64,000 nt of DNA from Aplidium turbinatum (Eukaryota; Chordata; Ascidiacea; Aplousobranchia; Polyclinidae): NCBI GenBank assembly GCA_918807975.1, contig OU964921.1, positions 44,790,498-44,854,497 of the forward strand. Direction: 5' to 3'. The position numbers and the translations under genes were made by a program. The notes under the pieces were generated by a model. It was not told where the DNA came from, searched no databases, and saw only the letters and a program-made list of their open reading frames with translations. This document shows, piece after piece, positions 1 to 9,917 of this stretch. Each line of letters begins with the position of its first letter. The first letter of the stretch is position 1.

Positions 1-887
1 TTTGCTAAACACGAGTTTAGTTTGTTTTTTCTTGAAACCTATTTTATAAATAAACAGTAAATGAAGGAAAATGCTGTAGTCATAGCTGCAATAGAACGGC
101 TTTGTCTATTGGGGATGGTGTAATTTAAGGTGCCTCCCAAAGCAGTGGTTATAGTGGTAACTGTGAAGTGTAAGTAACAGTGATTCTTTGAACAGTCACT
201 ATTTCAAAGAGATATGCTACCAAAACTGGAAATTTTGGTTAATATTTCAGAAATGTTTTCAAAATCTACATTAATTTGCTTGAAAGTTTCAGTCAATATT
301 TTATTGAACTGTCTAACGGAATGTATTATTTTCTCCACATGCACAGAGCTCAGAAGCATAGTTTGTATCATGAATGTGGCGCTATATAAATACTACTACT
401 ATTATTTGTGTTGTTACTATAATTTTTCATTTTATTATTATTATTGTCATCATTATGTAAATAAATGAACTCCTGTCTTTTAACTTAAATAATAAAATAT
501 TCATCATAATATAAGAAAAACTCTTCTGTTGATCAAACAAACTGACTTTGATGCATTTTGGCTGCACTGAGAACAGTTGAAGTTGATGGTGTTCTGGATG
601 GTTTCAGATAAACGAGTGATGTTCGTGTCATTAAAGTGCTGATTGTTGCGCCACAATCCACCATCACTGCACACGAAATTACAACAAACAGAAAGGAATT
701 CCCCCTAAATAATTTGAAAGAAAGTTTGATGCGCTTTATTTTCCAAAGAACGATTTTCAACTTTTTATCACAAAAAATATCAGCTTCGTTGGCGAGTGGC
801 GAGAACACGAGTTCGCCACTCGAAAGGACACCGGTTCAAAACCGCGCAAGAGCATGCAGTTGCGTCATTCATCATTCTTACGTCATA
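1..887. other. No gene recognised; AT-rich flank
   Basis: The first 20 or so bases (TTTGCTAAACACGAGTTTAG) resemble the end of the Penelope-like family at 34065-34312. The rest is AT-rich with short poly-T/ATT runs and no frame I recognise. It may hold the 3' UTR of the VWA gene, since that gene runs leftwards into it. Confidence 0.4.
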
Positions 888-1127
888 TTAGCCACTCACA
901 GAGTAATTTTTTTTCATTTTCTGATTTGTTGTGTCGTGGTTATTTTTTGGGTTTGGAAGAATTTTGTTGATTATGGAATCTTGCGTTGACACTTTGATCA
1001 AATCCTTGCAGCTATGGAGCTTTATAATGTAGTGGTCACCAAAAAGGGAGAGAGTTTTGTCTTCCTTGATATTTTCTTCCTTCTCACCAATTTGTACGAC
1101 AAACACCAACATCCCAGCGTCTACCAT
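888..1127 (-). CDS. Exon: C-terminal VWA segment, last or penultimate exon
   Basis: The acceptor is TGTGTATCTACAG. The exon encodes MVDAGMLVFVVQIGEKEEN and later HYIIKLHSCKDLIK, the last strand and helix of a VWA domain. Two endings are possible: the in-frame TAA at 890-888, or a strong GTGAGT donor at 899-894 that would end the exon at 900. I cannot choose between them. Confidence 0.65.
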   Translation of the reverse strand: MVDAGMLVFVVQIGEKEENIKEDKTLSLFGDHYIIKLHSCKDLIKVSTQDSIINKILPNPKNNHDTTNQKMKKNYSVSG

Positions 1128-4100
1128 CTGTAGATACACAATCCGAAAGCATAAATACAACAAAAAATACCAGATCCATGCTATAGCGGTCTACTTTATT
1201 TCCTGCTTAGGCAATCATTCATTAAAGATGACATAAAACCACCTGGTACATTATGGTATGTGCAAGCTTCACATCATACTACAGCACATTATACAACACA
1301 TCGCAATCCACAGTAAAAAAAAAGTGGGTCCCATACTTGATTCAAAACTTCGGGGAATGAGAATATATGGTTCTCATTGTACTAAGCCTTCCGCACTCAT
1401 TAAGGAGAGTAGAGTGGCCAGTTCCTTTCTCTCGGTCGCCTTTACTTCAGCAACTACGCCCACCCAATTTATTACACCCTGGGTAGAGGTGAGCGGTGTT
1501 TATCAACAACCTGCATAAGCTCGGATTCGAACCAGGTTTGCATAATTAGAAAGCCAACGCCTTATCCGTTGCGCCATCCCTCCGAAATTCACAGTATACA
1601 CTGCAAAACTAGATTTACCATAAAATTGTTCCAAAGAATCCTTACCTTCCGTAATTCTAAAATAATTTGATCATCAGTTGACGGTTTGTTAGAAACAATG
1701 AGAAATGCAAGACCATTCTGAATAGTGGAATCTTCGTCAGTGGTACTTTCTTTCATAATGTTTTCAACTACTGTTCCAAAATCTTTCCATTGAGCAGCTA
1801 CAGCAAATACATAATTTTTAGTTGTTACTTTCTAAAACCTCTACAGCCTGTTTCACCCTAAAAGGAGGATCATCAGAAGGTCCTTGTTCTATGAAATTTG
1901 AATTTTCATTTGAATAAGAACCTTCTGATGATCTCCCTTTTAGATTAAAACAGGCTGTCAAGGGTTTAGAAAGTAATAACTATATTTGATGTAATTTACT
2001 CTGCTTGGCATTGAGCACTTTTTGTAGCATTTATTGTTTTATTACATAATTGTGCATTTGCAGTGTGTGTATTATTTCGTTGTTTTGTTTTCGATATGGA
2101 CAGCTTTGTCTGACGCAAATAAATAATAATTTCAAGATAAATACACGCTCCAGAGACTTTTCACTCCTCGTCAACACCGAACCTTTATTTTAATTAAATC
2201 TTCAGACAATTTCTAACCTTTGATCGAGCTCAGCCAGGATGACGTCATTTTCTTGAAAGCGGCAAAAGAAGAGGATTTTTCTAACGGTATTATGACGTCA
2301 TGAACAGTACAACATACAGACAGACCCACTCGGACAGCGGCAGGAGAAACATTGAACCTCGAGACGAGACTTGCCACGGCATTCAAGTTACTCCGTAATT
2401 GGTGATCAGCAGTAAGCTCTGGGGCGTCCAGCAGGAACCATAGATTCATTTTACGGTCAACCTCGCAATCTGAGGAAGAAAAACAACAAGCAATTCTTGT
2501 CTCTTTAGTTCAGAAGGTGCTCAACTTTGTCAATATCAACACCATTGTGGTTGTGTTGCCGTAGTAGCAACAAAACCAGGAAATTTTTACCTAGCATAAG
2601 CATGGTGGGTCGTAGTTTGCATACTTGATGCAAGTATAGACAGATAAAACCAAGCAACCACACGGCATTTAACATCATACATTAGAGTGAACATAAAACT
2701 ACAAACTACGAACGTTTTCGGCCATACTCAAGTTAGCCCTTCTCAAGTAACAAAAAATAACTGATTTTACAATAACATCTACATTGAAAATAACTGATCT
2801 ACACAATGAATTGAAAAACGAAATGCACAAGAATGAAACTGCAAAGCAGAGGAGAAAGGCACATCACATGACGGTTAATTATGCGAGGCAAAAAAAAACT
2901 GCATCACACAACAAATTATGAAAAAACGTTTAGGAGATAGGAAGCACCTGCGGCAAACAACTGCGCATTGAGGTTGTATTATAACCAAACCTGTATTATA
3001 CCAAACCTGTATTATAAAGTCAGCAACAGAAGAGGAATACCAGTTAAGGATTTTCGTAAATTGGAATGATTGGGAAGAAAACTTGTGCTAACTTGAGTAT
3101 GGCCGAAAACGTTCATAGTTCATAGTTTTATGTTCACTTTAATTGTATGATGTTAAATGCCGTGTGGTTGCTTGGTTTTATCTGTCTATGGTTAAAGAAA
3201 GTAAAGTCACCTCTCTACCAAAATTGTATGATGCAAGTATTTTTGACAAAAATTTAAAAAAAGTAAAACATAGTAACTTTAGCGGGTTTAACATACTTTA
3301 TTTCACACAAAATATAACATAATTAAAATAAAATCAACTCAAACGTTTTCGACACGTACGTGTGTCCTCATCAGGAATTGTCGTTACAGTTACAGTGCAT
3401 AGTCAAATTTATCTTACGATTTTTCATTTTATGTATTGCACATTTAATTCCTGATGAGGACACACGTACGTGTTGAAAACGTTTGAGTTTATTTTATTTT
3501 AATTATGTTATATTTTGTGTGAAATAAAGTATGTTAAACCCGCTAAAGTTACTATGTTTTATTTCTCTATAGTTCAACAAAGCAAACTCTCTACCAAAGC
3601 TTTAAAAAAAGTAATTTTACAAGTAACATGATTTGTACAGAAAACGGCAAAACTTCAATGATTCGGCTTTTCAAGGGATTATGTTTCAAACATACCCTAA
3701 TCAAAGTCCTGCTTTAGTCCTTGATTCTTGGAATATTCGTTTAAATATTCATTTTGTTTAATCAGTAGCGGAAAATCCAGAGCTCAAAAGGCAGAAAATA
3801 AACTCACTTTGTCTATTTTCGAACTTCAAAACTGCTTTCACAAACGTTTTTTTATCTTGGCCAGGATGATAGAATTTAGCCCACCAGCTAGCTTGTGCAG
3901 GCAAGTCTCCCAAGATGGTTGATCTCGTATTGTGCTCAATATAAACAAGTGCTGCCAAAGCTGACCTTATTGGAGTGCTGAAAAAAGAACAAACTTACCC
4001 AATGATGTAACATTAAATAGTACTTTTTACTTTCTATTTATTTGCCTCTGATTTGTTCCTTTTAACCACTGTGCATTACTACAACTGTCGTTTAGCCAGT

Positions 4101-5833
4101 TGCTCACACTGTGCTCATCACCACGATAGCTAGTCAAGACATGTTTAATTTCGCTTTGTGCTTCTTGCCTTCGTCTAAACCAGGGGCTCACGCACCACTA
4201 AGGGGTGCGAAATCTGCTGTGCCTAGGCGGTGCGGGGATGCTGAATTATCAAGGTTTGTTATAATATGACGTAAGAAGAAAATTGTTTTACCAGGTTTCA
4301 ACAAAAATTTCGAACTGTAGGCGACTATTACTTTTCAGCCAATCCTAGGAGGGGGTGCGAGAACTGGTTGGTAATTTCAAGGTGGTGCCGACAAGGCAAA
4401 AGGTTAAGAACCGCTGGTCTAGACTTTAAAAGGCGCAATTACAGCGTGTGAAGAACCGAGGAATCGGAACATTGTTTCCAACAACAATATTGCAGTCTGG
4501 CAGAAATAATGCGATTACCTCAAAAAACAATAAGCTAGTCCAGGGGTCACCAAACTACGGCCCGCGGGCCGGACCAAAAAAAGTTTGGTGACCCCTGGGC
4601 TAGTCCAATATTGACTTCTCCAGAGTAGTCAAAACCACAAAACAAAATTAAAACAAGCCTTCCAGTCAGCAAACCAGTCTTTTTTACATTGAATCAACGT
4701 CTGCAGACCTTGAATCAAAGCAAAAAGGACTGGTTTGCGGACATCTATGGACCTAACTATGACCTGAAATCGTCGTCACACAGAAAGCAACCGATACAAA
4801 ATGGACAATGGTTTTCTATGATCTTGATCAGATGGGATGCGTTGGATTTATGGGAGTTGGCCACCAATTCCTTTGTGATGTGACTAGAAATCTGAAATTG
4901 AATTATTTCTGCTTGAATTGAAGTAGTTTGGCAACTTTGATGCCAGGTATGTCATTAATATTTTTTGATAGTCTACCTTAAAGCACTCTTAATAAAATGC
5001 AGTTATGCAAGCAGTTGTATAAATATGTCTGAAAGGTTACACACTAGCAAGTAGGCTACACTGAACACGTCACGTTTTATTGAATATATAAACAGCGAAA
5101 ACCTAAAATGCAAATAGTTGATTTATAGTGAGTCTATGTGGAACAAAACACAAAAACAAGTTTTGTAGAAAGAGAATTTTCTTCCTGACAAGTCTCACCC
5201 ACAAGTAGAACGAGCATGCTGAGTTTTTCTTAACATAGGCTATACCGTACCGAAATGAAATGGCTGCACATGTGAGCGAAATCACTGTACTTTCGTATGT
5301 GAGCAGGAGAAGCAGTTTTCCAATGCTTACATTAGAATTGGACCATTTTTTTCTGTTACACTGTATTTCTCTGGTATTTTTTTTTTGCAATGTAAAATTG
5401 TTTTTCTTTTAAAGGCATGAAAAGAACTATATGTACTTGTATAGTCGAAAACGTTTGCTTAATGTTTATTTGTTAGGATTTTACATGTAGTGGTGTTGCT
5501 CAGCTATGTCTGTTTATGGTTGAAAAAAGGAAACTCACTCTCTAAGTTGTACTAACGCTTATGTCATAGTTATATTCAAATATTTTTATTTGACCGATAG
5601 ATACAATAAATTATTGAGTTGATAGTTTTTGTTACCAACTTACCTGCCAAATTCCTCCCTTAGGGTTTCCATTAACAATTTCAACATTTTCACCAAAGTT
5701 TGACTCCACTAAAGCAATCCGTTTCAATAAAGGAAAACTATGAGTGTGATTTAAATATTGAGAAATCTTTTCAATTGAAGAGTCCACAACATTTTCCCAA
5801 AAGGATTCTTTATATTTGTGCAAATCGGTTGCT
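888..5833 (-). CDS. Host gene, partial: lysozyme-like (SLT fold) module plus VWA domain, five exons visible
   Basis: At least five exons read leftwards: 5833-5644, 3977-3808, 2469-2218, 1827-1646 and 1127-888. Each has AG/GT borders, and exons 3977-3808 to 1127-888 join in matching phase. The first two exons resemble a transglycosylase/goose-lysozyme-like module: RIALVESNFG (probable catalytic Glu), then GGIWQ, then SALAALVYIEH. The last three make one VWA domain: NLWFLLDAPEL (first strand), RVGLSVCCTVHD, AFLIVSNKPSTDDQ and GMLVFVVQIGE. The metal-binding DxSxS motif is replaced by DAPEL, so metal-dependent ligand binding is doubtful. Exon 5833-5644 ends in phase 0 while 3977-3808 starts by completing a codon, so one exon of about 40 codons between them is not located. 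The first exon (signal peptide expected) is also not found. Family knowledge: VWA proteins with such modules are usually secreted or extracellular. Function here is inferred. Confidence 0.72.
1325..1585 (-). mobile_element. Candidate tRNA-derived SINE (tRNA-Arg-like head)
   Basis: On the minus strand from 1585, a tRNA-like head has an A-box-like stretch (TGGCGCAACGGATAAGGCG), an anticodon loop TTTCTAA (TCT, Arg) and a B box GGTTCGAATCC. The 3' acceptor arm does not pair with the 5' arm, so it is not a working tRNA. About 180 bp of non-tRNA body follows. Only one copy is seen here, so SINE status rests on the head-plus-body layout. Confidence 0.45.
1646..1827 (-). CDS. Exon: central VWA segment
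   Basis: The donor is GTAAGG. The exon encodes YVFAVAAQWKDFG and GLAFLIVSNKPSTDDQ, the strand-loop-helix where typical VWAs read VLIVLTDGxSxDD; here TDG is replaced by SNK. The frame joins the previous exon with G+TA and the next exon in phase 0 (ELRK then MVDAGM). The acceptor AG at 1829-1828 lies inside one arm of the fold-back repeat at 1820-1981. Confidence 0.65.
1820..1981. repeat. Fold-back (MITE-like) repeat, copy 1
   Basis: Two inverted arms of about 65 bp flank a short centre. Both carry the pattern AAAAGG..GATCATCAGAAGG, and the arms continue through CAGGCTGT and a TTTAGAAAG stretch. A second copy lies at 60180-60310 with the same arms and the same flanking TAACTATAT...TGGCATTGAGCACTTTTTG, which shows it is a dispersed family. 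Confidence 0.8.
2218..2469 (-). CDS. Exon: first half of VWA domain
   Basis: The acceptor is TTTTTCTTCCTCAG. The exon begins CEVDRKMNLWFLLDAPEL, the usual Cys followed by the first VWA strand. It continues through a helix (LNAVASLVSRF) into VRVGLSVCCTVHDVIIPL. The donor is the weaker GTTAGA. MIDAS residues DxSxS are absent. The ATG at 2449 is internal and not a start. Confidence 0.72.
2638..3228. mobile_element. Penelope-like deletion derivative (family B) with inverted ends
   Basis: Long inverted ends (AACCAAGCAACCACACGGCA on the left, its complement near 3150-3175) flank about 300 bp of non-coding sequence. A 12 bp target duplication TGATGCAAGTAT lies at 2626-2637 and 3229-3240. The same end sequence borders the GIY-YIG-coding fragments at 27952 and 30663, which ties this element to a Penelope-like family. 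Each end holds a hairpin followed by CGAAAACGTT. Confidence 0.8.
3267..3600. mobile_element. Penelope-like deletion derivative (family A) with inverted ends
   Basis: The left half is the near-exact reverse complement of the right half, except for about 65 bp in the middle. The ends match those of the large element at 35594-45812. The 14 bp target duplication TTTAAAAAAAGTAA lies at 3253-3266 and 3601-3614. No coding sequence remains. Both arms carry the CTGATGAG-hairpin-GAAA motif. Confidence 0.85.
3808..3977 (-). CDS. Exon: C-terminal part of lysozyme-like module
   Basis: The acceptor is CTTTTTTCAG and the donor is GTGAGT. The translation includes TPIRSALAALVYIEHNTRS and QASWWAKFYHPG. This matches the helix pair that follows GGIWQ in related invertebrate proteins (SALAA then a QA-WWK-FY pattern). 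The exon ends one base into a codon, which the next exon completes with AT, giving Asn then CEVDRKMN. Confidence 0.65.
4181..4416. mobile_element. Non-autonomous hAT element
   Basis: The ends CAGGGGCTCACGCACC and GGTTAAGAACCGCTG fit hAT termini (CAGnGG). An 8 bp target duplication GTCTAAAC/GTCTAGAC flanks it, with one difference. It is 236 bp and non-coding. Confidence 0.7.
4541..4597. mobile_element. Minimal hAT element of 57 bp
   Basis: CAGGGGTCACCAAACT at the left and its complement at the right leave almost nothing between the inverted repeats. The flanks AGCTAGTC and GGCTAGTC differ at one base. The end sequence is typical of hAT (Charlie-like) elements. Confidence 0.7.
5430..5560. mobile_element. 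Penelope-like terminal fragment
   Basis: TATAGTCGAAAACGTTTG followed about 80 bp later by GTCTGTTTATGGTTGAAA and an ACTCTCTAA end repeats the order seen at the right ends of the elements at 2638-3228 and 3267-3600. There is only one arm and no coding sequence. Confidence 0.5.
5644..5833 (-). CDS. Exon: lysozyme/SLT-like catalytic segment
   Basis: The acceptor follows a T-rich tract (TTTGTTTTTAG) and the donor is GTAAGT directly after the GGIWQ codons, so both borders are strong. The exon encodes about 63 residues: an amphipathic helix (FWENVVDSSIEKISQYL), then KRIALVESNFGENVEI. The Glu in ALVES sits where GH23-like transglycosylases carry their catalytic acid. The two adjacent AGs at 5835-5832 make the exact start uncertain by 2 bases. 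Confidence 0.7.
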
Positions 5834-6029
5834 CTAAAAACAAATAAAGTAGTTTTGACAAGTAGGCTAGGTGCGATAAACTATACAGATTACATACAAA
5901 TAAAAAGAGTTAAAACTGCTTTTTATAAATTACTACAAAATTTGAGGCACCTCCGCATTTACAGCTTACAGTATTCAATTGCATTTAAATTGAGAACAAA
6001 AAGTTGTTTATGAAAAAATTTCTTCATCA

Positions 6030-6290
6030 CAATATTTCTACCGGAACAGAACAAAATAAATTTCGCAAAACGCTGGCAGCTAAAGTGTTTCGACAAGACT
6101 TTTATGTCGTTATTTGGAACTTGAACTTTTTTAGATTTCGATTTGAAGTCGAAGTGAAATGAAATTGTTCACAAAGCAATTTCGTTTCAAATAGAAAAAT
6201 AGCAATTAATTTTGCAAAAACATTTTGATGATATAACTTTGTAAATGGAATAAATTCAATAGAAACAAAATGTTTAGGTTTTAATCGTCC
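6030..6290. repeat. Dispersed repeat, inverted relative to 20340-20640
   Basis: Sequence from TTTCTACCGGAACAGAAC to the TTCAATAGAAACAAAATGTTT stretch reappears as the reverse complement at about 20340-20640, with moderate divergence (an old copy pair). It is non-coding and of unknown family. The remaining part of 5834-7373 shows no gene I can recognise. Confidence 0.6.
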
Positions 6291-8092
6291 ATTCTAAAGA
6301 AAAATAGCAATGAGTTTTGCGCCGAATCTAAATTCATTTTAGTTGAAAAGTTTTGAAGTATATTTGGCAAATATTATTTGTGACTACCCCAGCGAAAACC
6401 AGCACCACGTTTAAGGCAACCTTACTAGAAGCGTTGAATAAAGTAGGAAGTATATCACCCGGGGAAGTAAGACAGCTTCCACTTCATTACTATCATTGTT
6501 GATATGCCATTACAGGGCTGCTGCGCTCAAATGGTCCCAATGAGGTCCGAAAAACATTGACATCGGGAATGGGAGGAGAATTGACTCTGGGCCACAGAGG
6601 CTCAAATGCGAGTTTTTTACCCTCCAGGCGGTACAATCCGTCACTATTACACTGCTTCAAGGTCTGCAGACGTTAAATCAATGTAAAAATGACGGATTTT
6701 GCTGTCTGGGGAATTCAAAAGGGGCCTTGTGGCTTCACTGAACGTGGCGTAAAACATTGAATGTACTTAACAGATTTTAGACAATTCAATGAAGAAAATA
6801 CATTGGAATAAGATTAGGCCTAACGGCACTAAAATATATTTTACTTACGTGTTTTCGGTTGTTATACAAATGTTTGCTAAAAAAAGCAAATAAACTGTCT
6901 CTCTCATCCCCAATTTAGAACTTTCGCTCTCCTAAATTCTAAGTTTGGGGAAGGCCTTACTGCATGTTGTTTCTGGGAAAAAAAACAGATTTTCAAGCAA
7001 TGAAAGTTACAAACCAACGTAATAATTTTTCTCTATGACGCAATAATCAAACTATTTGGTTTATCTCAAATCGTCTGCACACATTGAATCAATGCAAAAA
7101 AAACAAACTTTGTGAGCCGAGATCTGTTAAGGACAAAGAAGTGCTTTGCAGCAAAATTAACCCCCAAAAAAACAATGATATGAAAATGTTTCCGAAAACA
7201 TGGACCCAATAGACAATACGTTGTTGAAAAAATTACAAGGGAGTCTACTTGCGGATAATTCCGCACGAAAATAAGTTATGCCGAATGAATGCACAGAGAT
7301 GATGAATTCATGCAAGTTTCTGAATTTAGACAAATTCAATTTCATGTTTCATTGCAGGCGCGAACATGTAGAGCAGTGGTTCCCAGCCGGGGTGCCGCGG
7401 CACACTAGGGTGCCATTTACAATACTCTGGCGTGCCACAAGCGATTTCTCATATTCAGTTTTATCTGTTTTCAAATAGTTAGCAAAGATCATTGTTGCTG
7501 ATAATAATTTTCATGCATGATTGTTTTTGTTATATCATTAAGGGTAATTTTTTGTTATGCCGTATACGATGTTTCGTGGTCACAAATTCTTAATGTGACA
7601 TCTTTATGTTGTTGTAGGTGTCAATGTCTGTGATGTCAATGTCTGTACAAATTGTGCTGATTGCCGACTGTAATTCGGTAGGTAAATGCTCTGCTTGGAA
7701 AGGTTTTTGCCCATTTTATCTGCTAAGAGAGAAGCAATATATTTTTGACTTTGAAACCAAAGTTTTATTCTATTTTTATCAAAATGTTGTTTCAAAGTGG
7801 AATTCAAGTTCCATGTAAAACTGAAGTTATTCTTATCGCATTCATTTCTGAAGGTGTTATTGCAAATTTCCTTTCTTAAGAGTACAACAAGCAAGCTTGC
7901 CTACTTTTCTCCACACTGCATTCAAGCTGAAAGTCAAGTAGAAAAGCTACAGATACCATTTTTAAAGAGCTTGGTGTGAAACTGTTCAGGTTCATTCCAA
8001 CGACCTGCTCATTCGAGGTGAAGGATCGTTTGTCTACCATGGGGTGCCACAAAATATTTTTATCTTTTGAAGGGTGCCGTAAGCCTAAAAAG

Positions 8093-9531
8093 CATGGGCG
8101 CCGATCGCTCTCTAAAATTGGTAGGGACATTTACTAGAAAAGGTAGGAATGGGCGACGAGCGAAGCGAGCTAGAAAGATTGGGGTCTGTTCTGATAAACA
8201 AACAAATACAGTAGGTGCAAGTCTAATGCGATGTATATATATTTTAATTGTCAGTGTCAGCATTGGACAGCAGACGTCCAAACACTTGGCAACGAGTCTC
8301 CGGCGAATTAAAAACGAAGTCCTTGGAAAGGTCATGGATGTTGATTGAATTCAAAACTTTGTTGTGCACATGGCAGACCACTGCATGATTTAGCCGTTTC
8401 TGTGTCATGGTTGATGGTAACCAAGTTTTAACACGTCGCAAAGTTGAAAATGAACTTTCAGCTGAACACGAGCTGACTGGTGATATGAGCAAAAGTCGCA
8501 CAAAAAGTTCCACTTGCGGAAACATTTGCCAAACAGCGGATGGCATCTTCTTGAATATCTTTCGAAAATCTTCCACCAACTTTCCATTGTAGGCCTACTG
8601 CTTTCGAAAGAAGCATAGCTCTTGTGCAAGGGACTCTGTGTCAGAGAACTCAGGATAATCGTTTACCACATGTGATTGTAGCTTTCCACTAAAGAGTGAT
8701 TCTTGTAGAACTTTGTAGTGCTCAAGATCGGTCGACTAGAAATAGTCAGTAAGATTTTGCTGTGTGCTGTCAATGACTGCAAAATACTCTGACCGATATT
8801 TCGTCTCCGGTGTTTTAAGTTGAGGAGGCTGGCGATAGCCATGTCCATGCTGAAGACGATTTGGGATCTTTGTGGGACGTGACAGTTACAATGACTCAAA
8901 GTTGCAATCCTCCATTACCATTAGTCTCTCAGCATTTACAAAGACACGATGAAATTCTTCTTCACTGCATAGATGGTGGAGTTTGTAGTGGAGCACTACA
9001 AAGTTCAGCACCTTCAAGCATGCCAGCCACAGTCACCGTGCAACCTTGCAAGGCTTTGTTAAAACTTTCCAGGACACTGAATGACAGACAATGTCTCTAA
9101 TAACCCAAGCACACTCGACCCACAAGAAAAAGATTTCAAAAGTCAATTAGCAGTCGTTGCTACATTTGAATCAAATTGACTTACAGCTACTTCCAATACT
9201 GACTTATAACTTAATTACCAGGCACTGCTTTTACAGCAGCTGCACATGTGAGCCATCTTGTTGGACAAGTTTGTTTCAGTTTTGATGCAGCCTGAGGCGA
9301 AGATTCTTCAGAATGAAGATTCAGGTACAGATGTTCTAATTTCCCAAAAACCTCTTGTTTAACTAAACTAAGGTTTCCAAGTTTTAAACGTCTGACTAAT
9401 ACAATTGTGACATTCGGTTAATAGTTTCCCTATTACGTTATAAAAATAATGTAAAAAGATGGCGGGGCATGTAAAAAGATGATGAGGACATGTCACATGT
9501 CCCCGCTGTCCTATAGGGATCGGCGCCCATG
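8093..9531. mobile_element. hAT element, nested, with transposase remains
   Basis: The inverted ends begin CATGGGCGCCGATC. An exact 8 bp target duplication CTAAAAAG lies at 8085-8092 and 9532-9539. The interior holds a decayed minus-strand transposase (8244-9110). It is inserted in the hAT at 7374-9553. Confidence 0.85.
8244..9110 (-). pseudogene. hAT transposase remnant, C-terminal dimerisation region
   Basis: The minus-strand frame 8579-8244 encodes FPQVELFVRLLLISPVSSCS followed by AESSFSTLRRVKTWLPSTM and RLNHAVVCHVHN. This is the classic hAT dimerisation block of the TTF/ZMYM-like type. Further hAT-like pieces (RRRNIGQSILQSLTAHSK) lie upstream in other frames at 8663-8899, so the gene is frameshifted and partly deleted. 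No zinc-finger N-terminus is visible. Confidence 0.75.
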
Positions 9532-9589
9532 CTAAAAAGGCTGGGAACCACCGATGTAGAGAATCACCAAGTAAACACACGAATTTGGA

Positions 9590-9760
9590 GTCAGCAAAAG
9601 AAAAGGTTGCAAAATCAAATGGTTTAAAATATGCATCAATAAAACAGTATTTGAAAATTAATATTTTTAATTTGCACAGCCGCCAAACCTAGTTATTAGG
9701 AGTTAAAAGTTAAAATGCAGAGGACAAGAACAGCCACTTCAATAAAAACAAAATAAAAAT
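9590..9760. repeat. Dispersed repeat shared with 19420-19600
   Basis: Both places carry AAAAGGTTGCAAAA/AAAAGGTGGCAAAA, then AATGGTTTAA, a run ending TGCATC.ATAAA, then CAC.GCC.CCAAACCT. The copy near 19350 starts beside a TTCAATTCAATTTATTTTTC run, which looks like the 3' tail of a LINE read in reverse. Confidence 0.55.
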
Positions 9761-9917
9761 AAAAAAAAAAGATGAAAGACAACTTATTATGATGCTAAAC
9801 GTAGAGTGAGCGGTCGTTTTCACTGCAGTGAGAAAAACAAAACAAGCAATAACAACAGAAAGACATAGGCTACAGAGCAAAAGAAAAGCAACAAACTTGG
9901 AGACAGACTTACAAGAG

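Larger units (their letters stand above)
7374..9553. mobile_element. hAT element, outer, split by a second hAT
   Basis: The termini are CAGTGGTTCCCAGC and GCTGGGAACCACCG, with an exact 8 bp target duplication ATGTAGAG at 7366-7373 and 9554-9561. The left part carries repeated GGGTGCC-type segments. It was the target of the element at 8093-9531, so it is the older of the two. No intact transposase of its own is seen. Confidence 0.85.
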
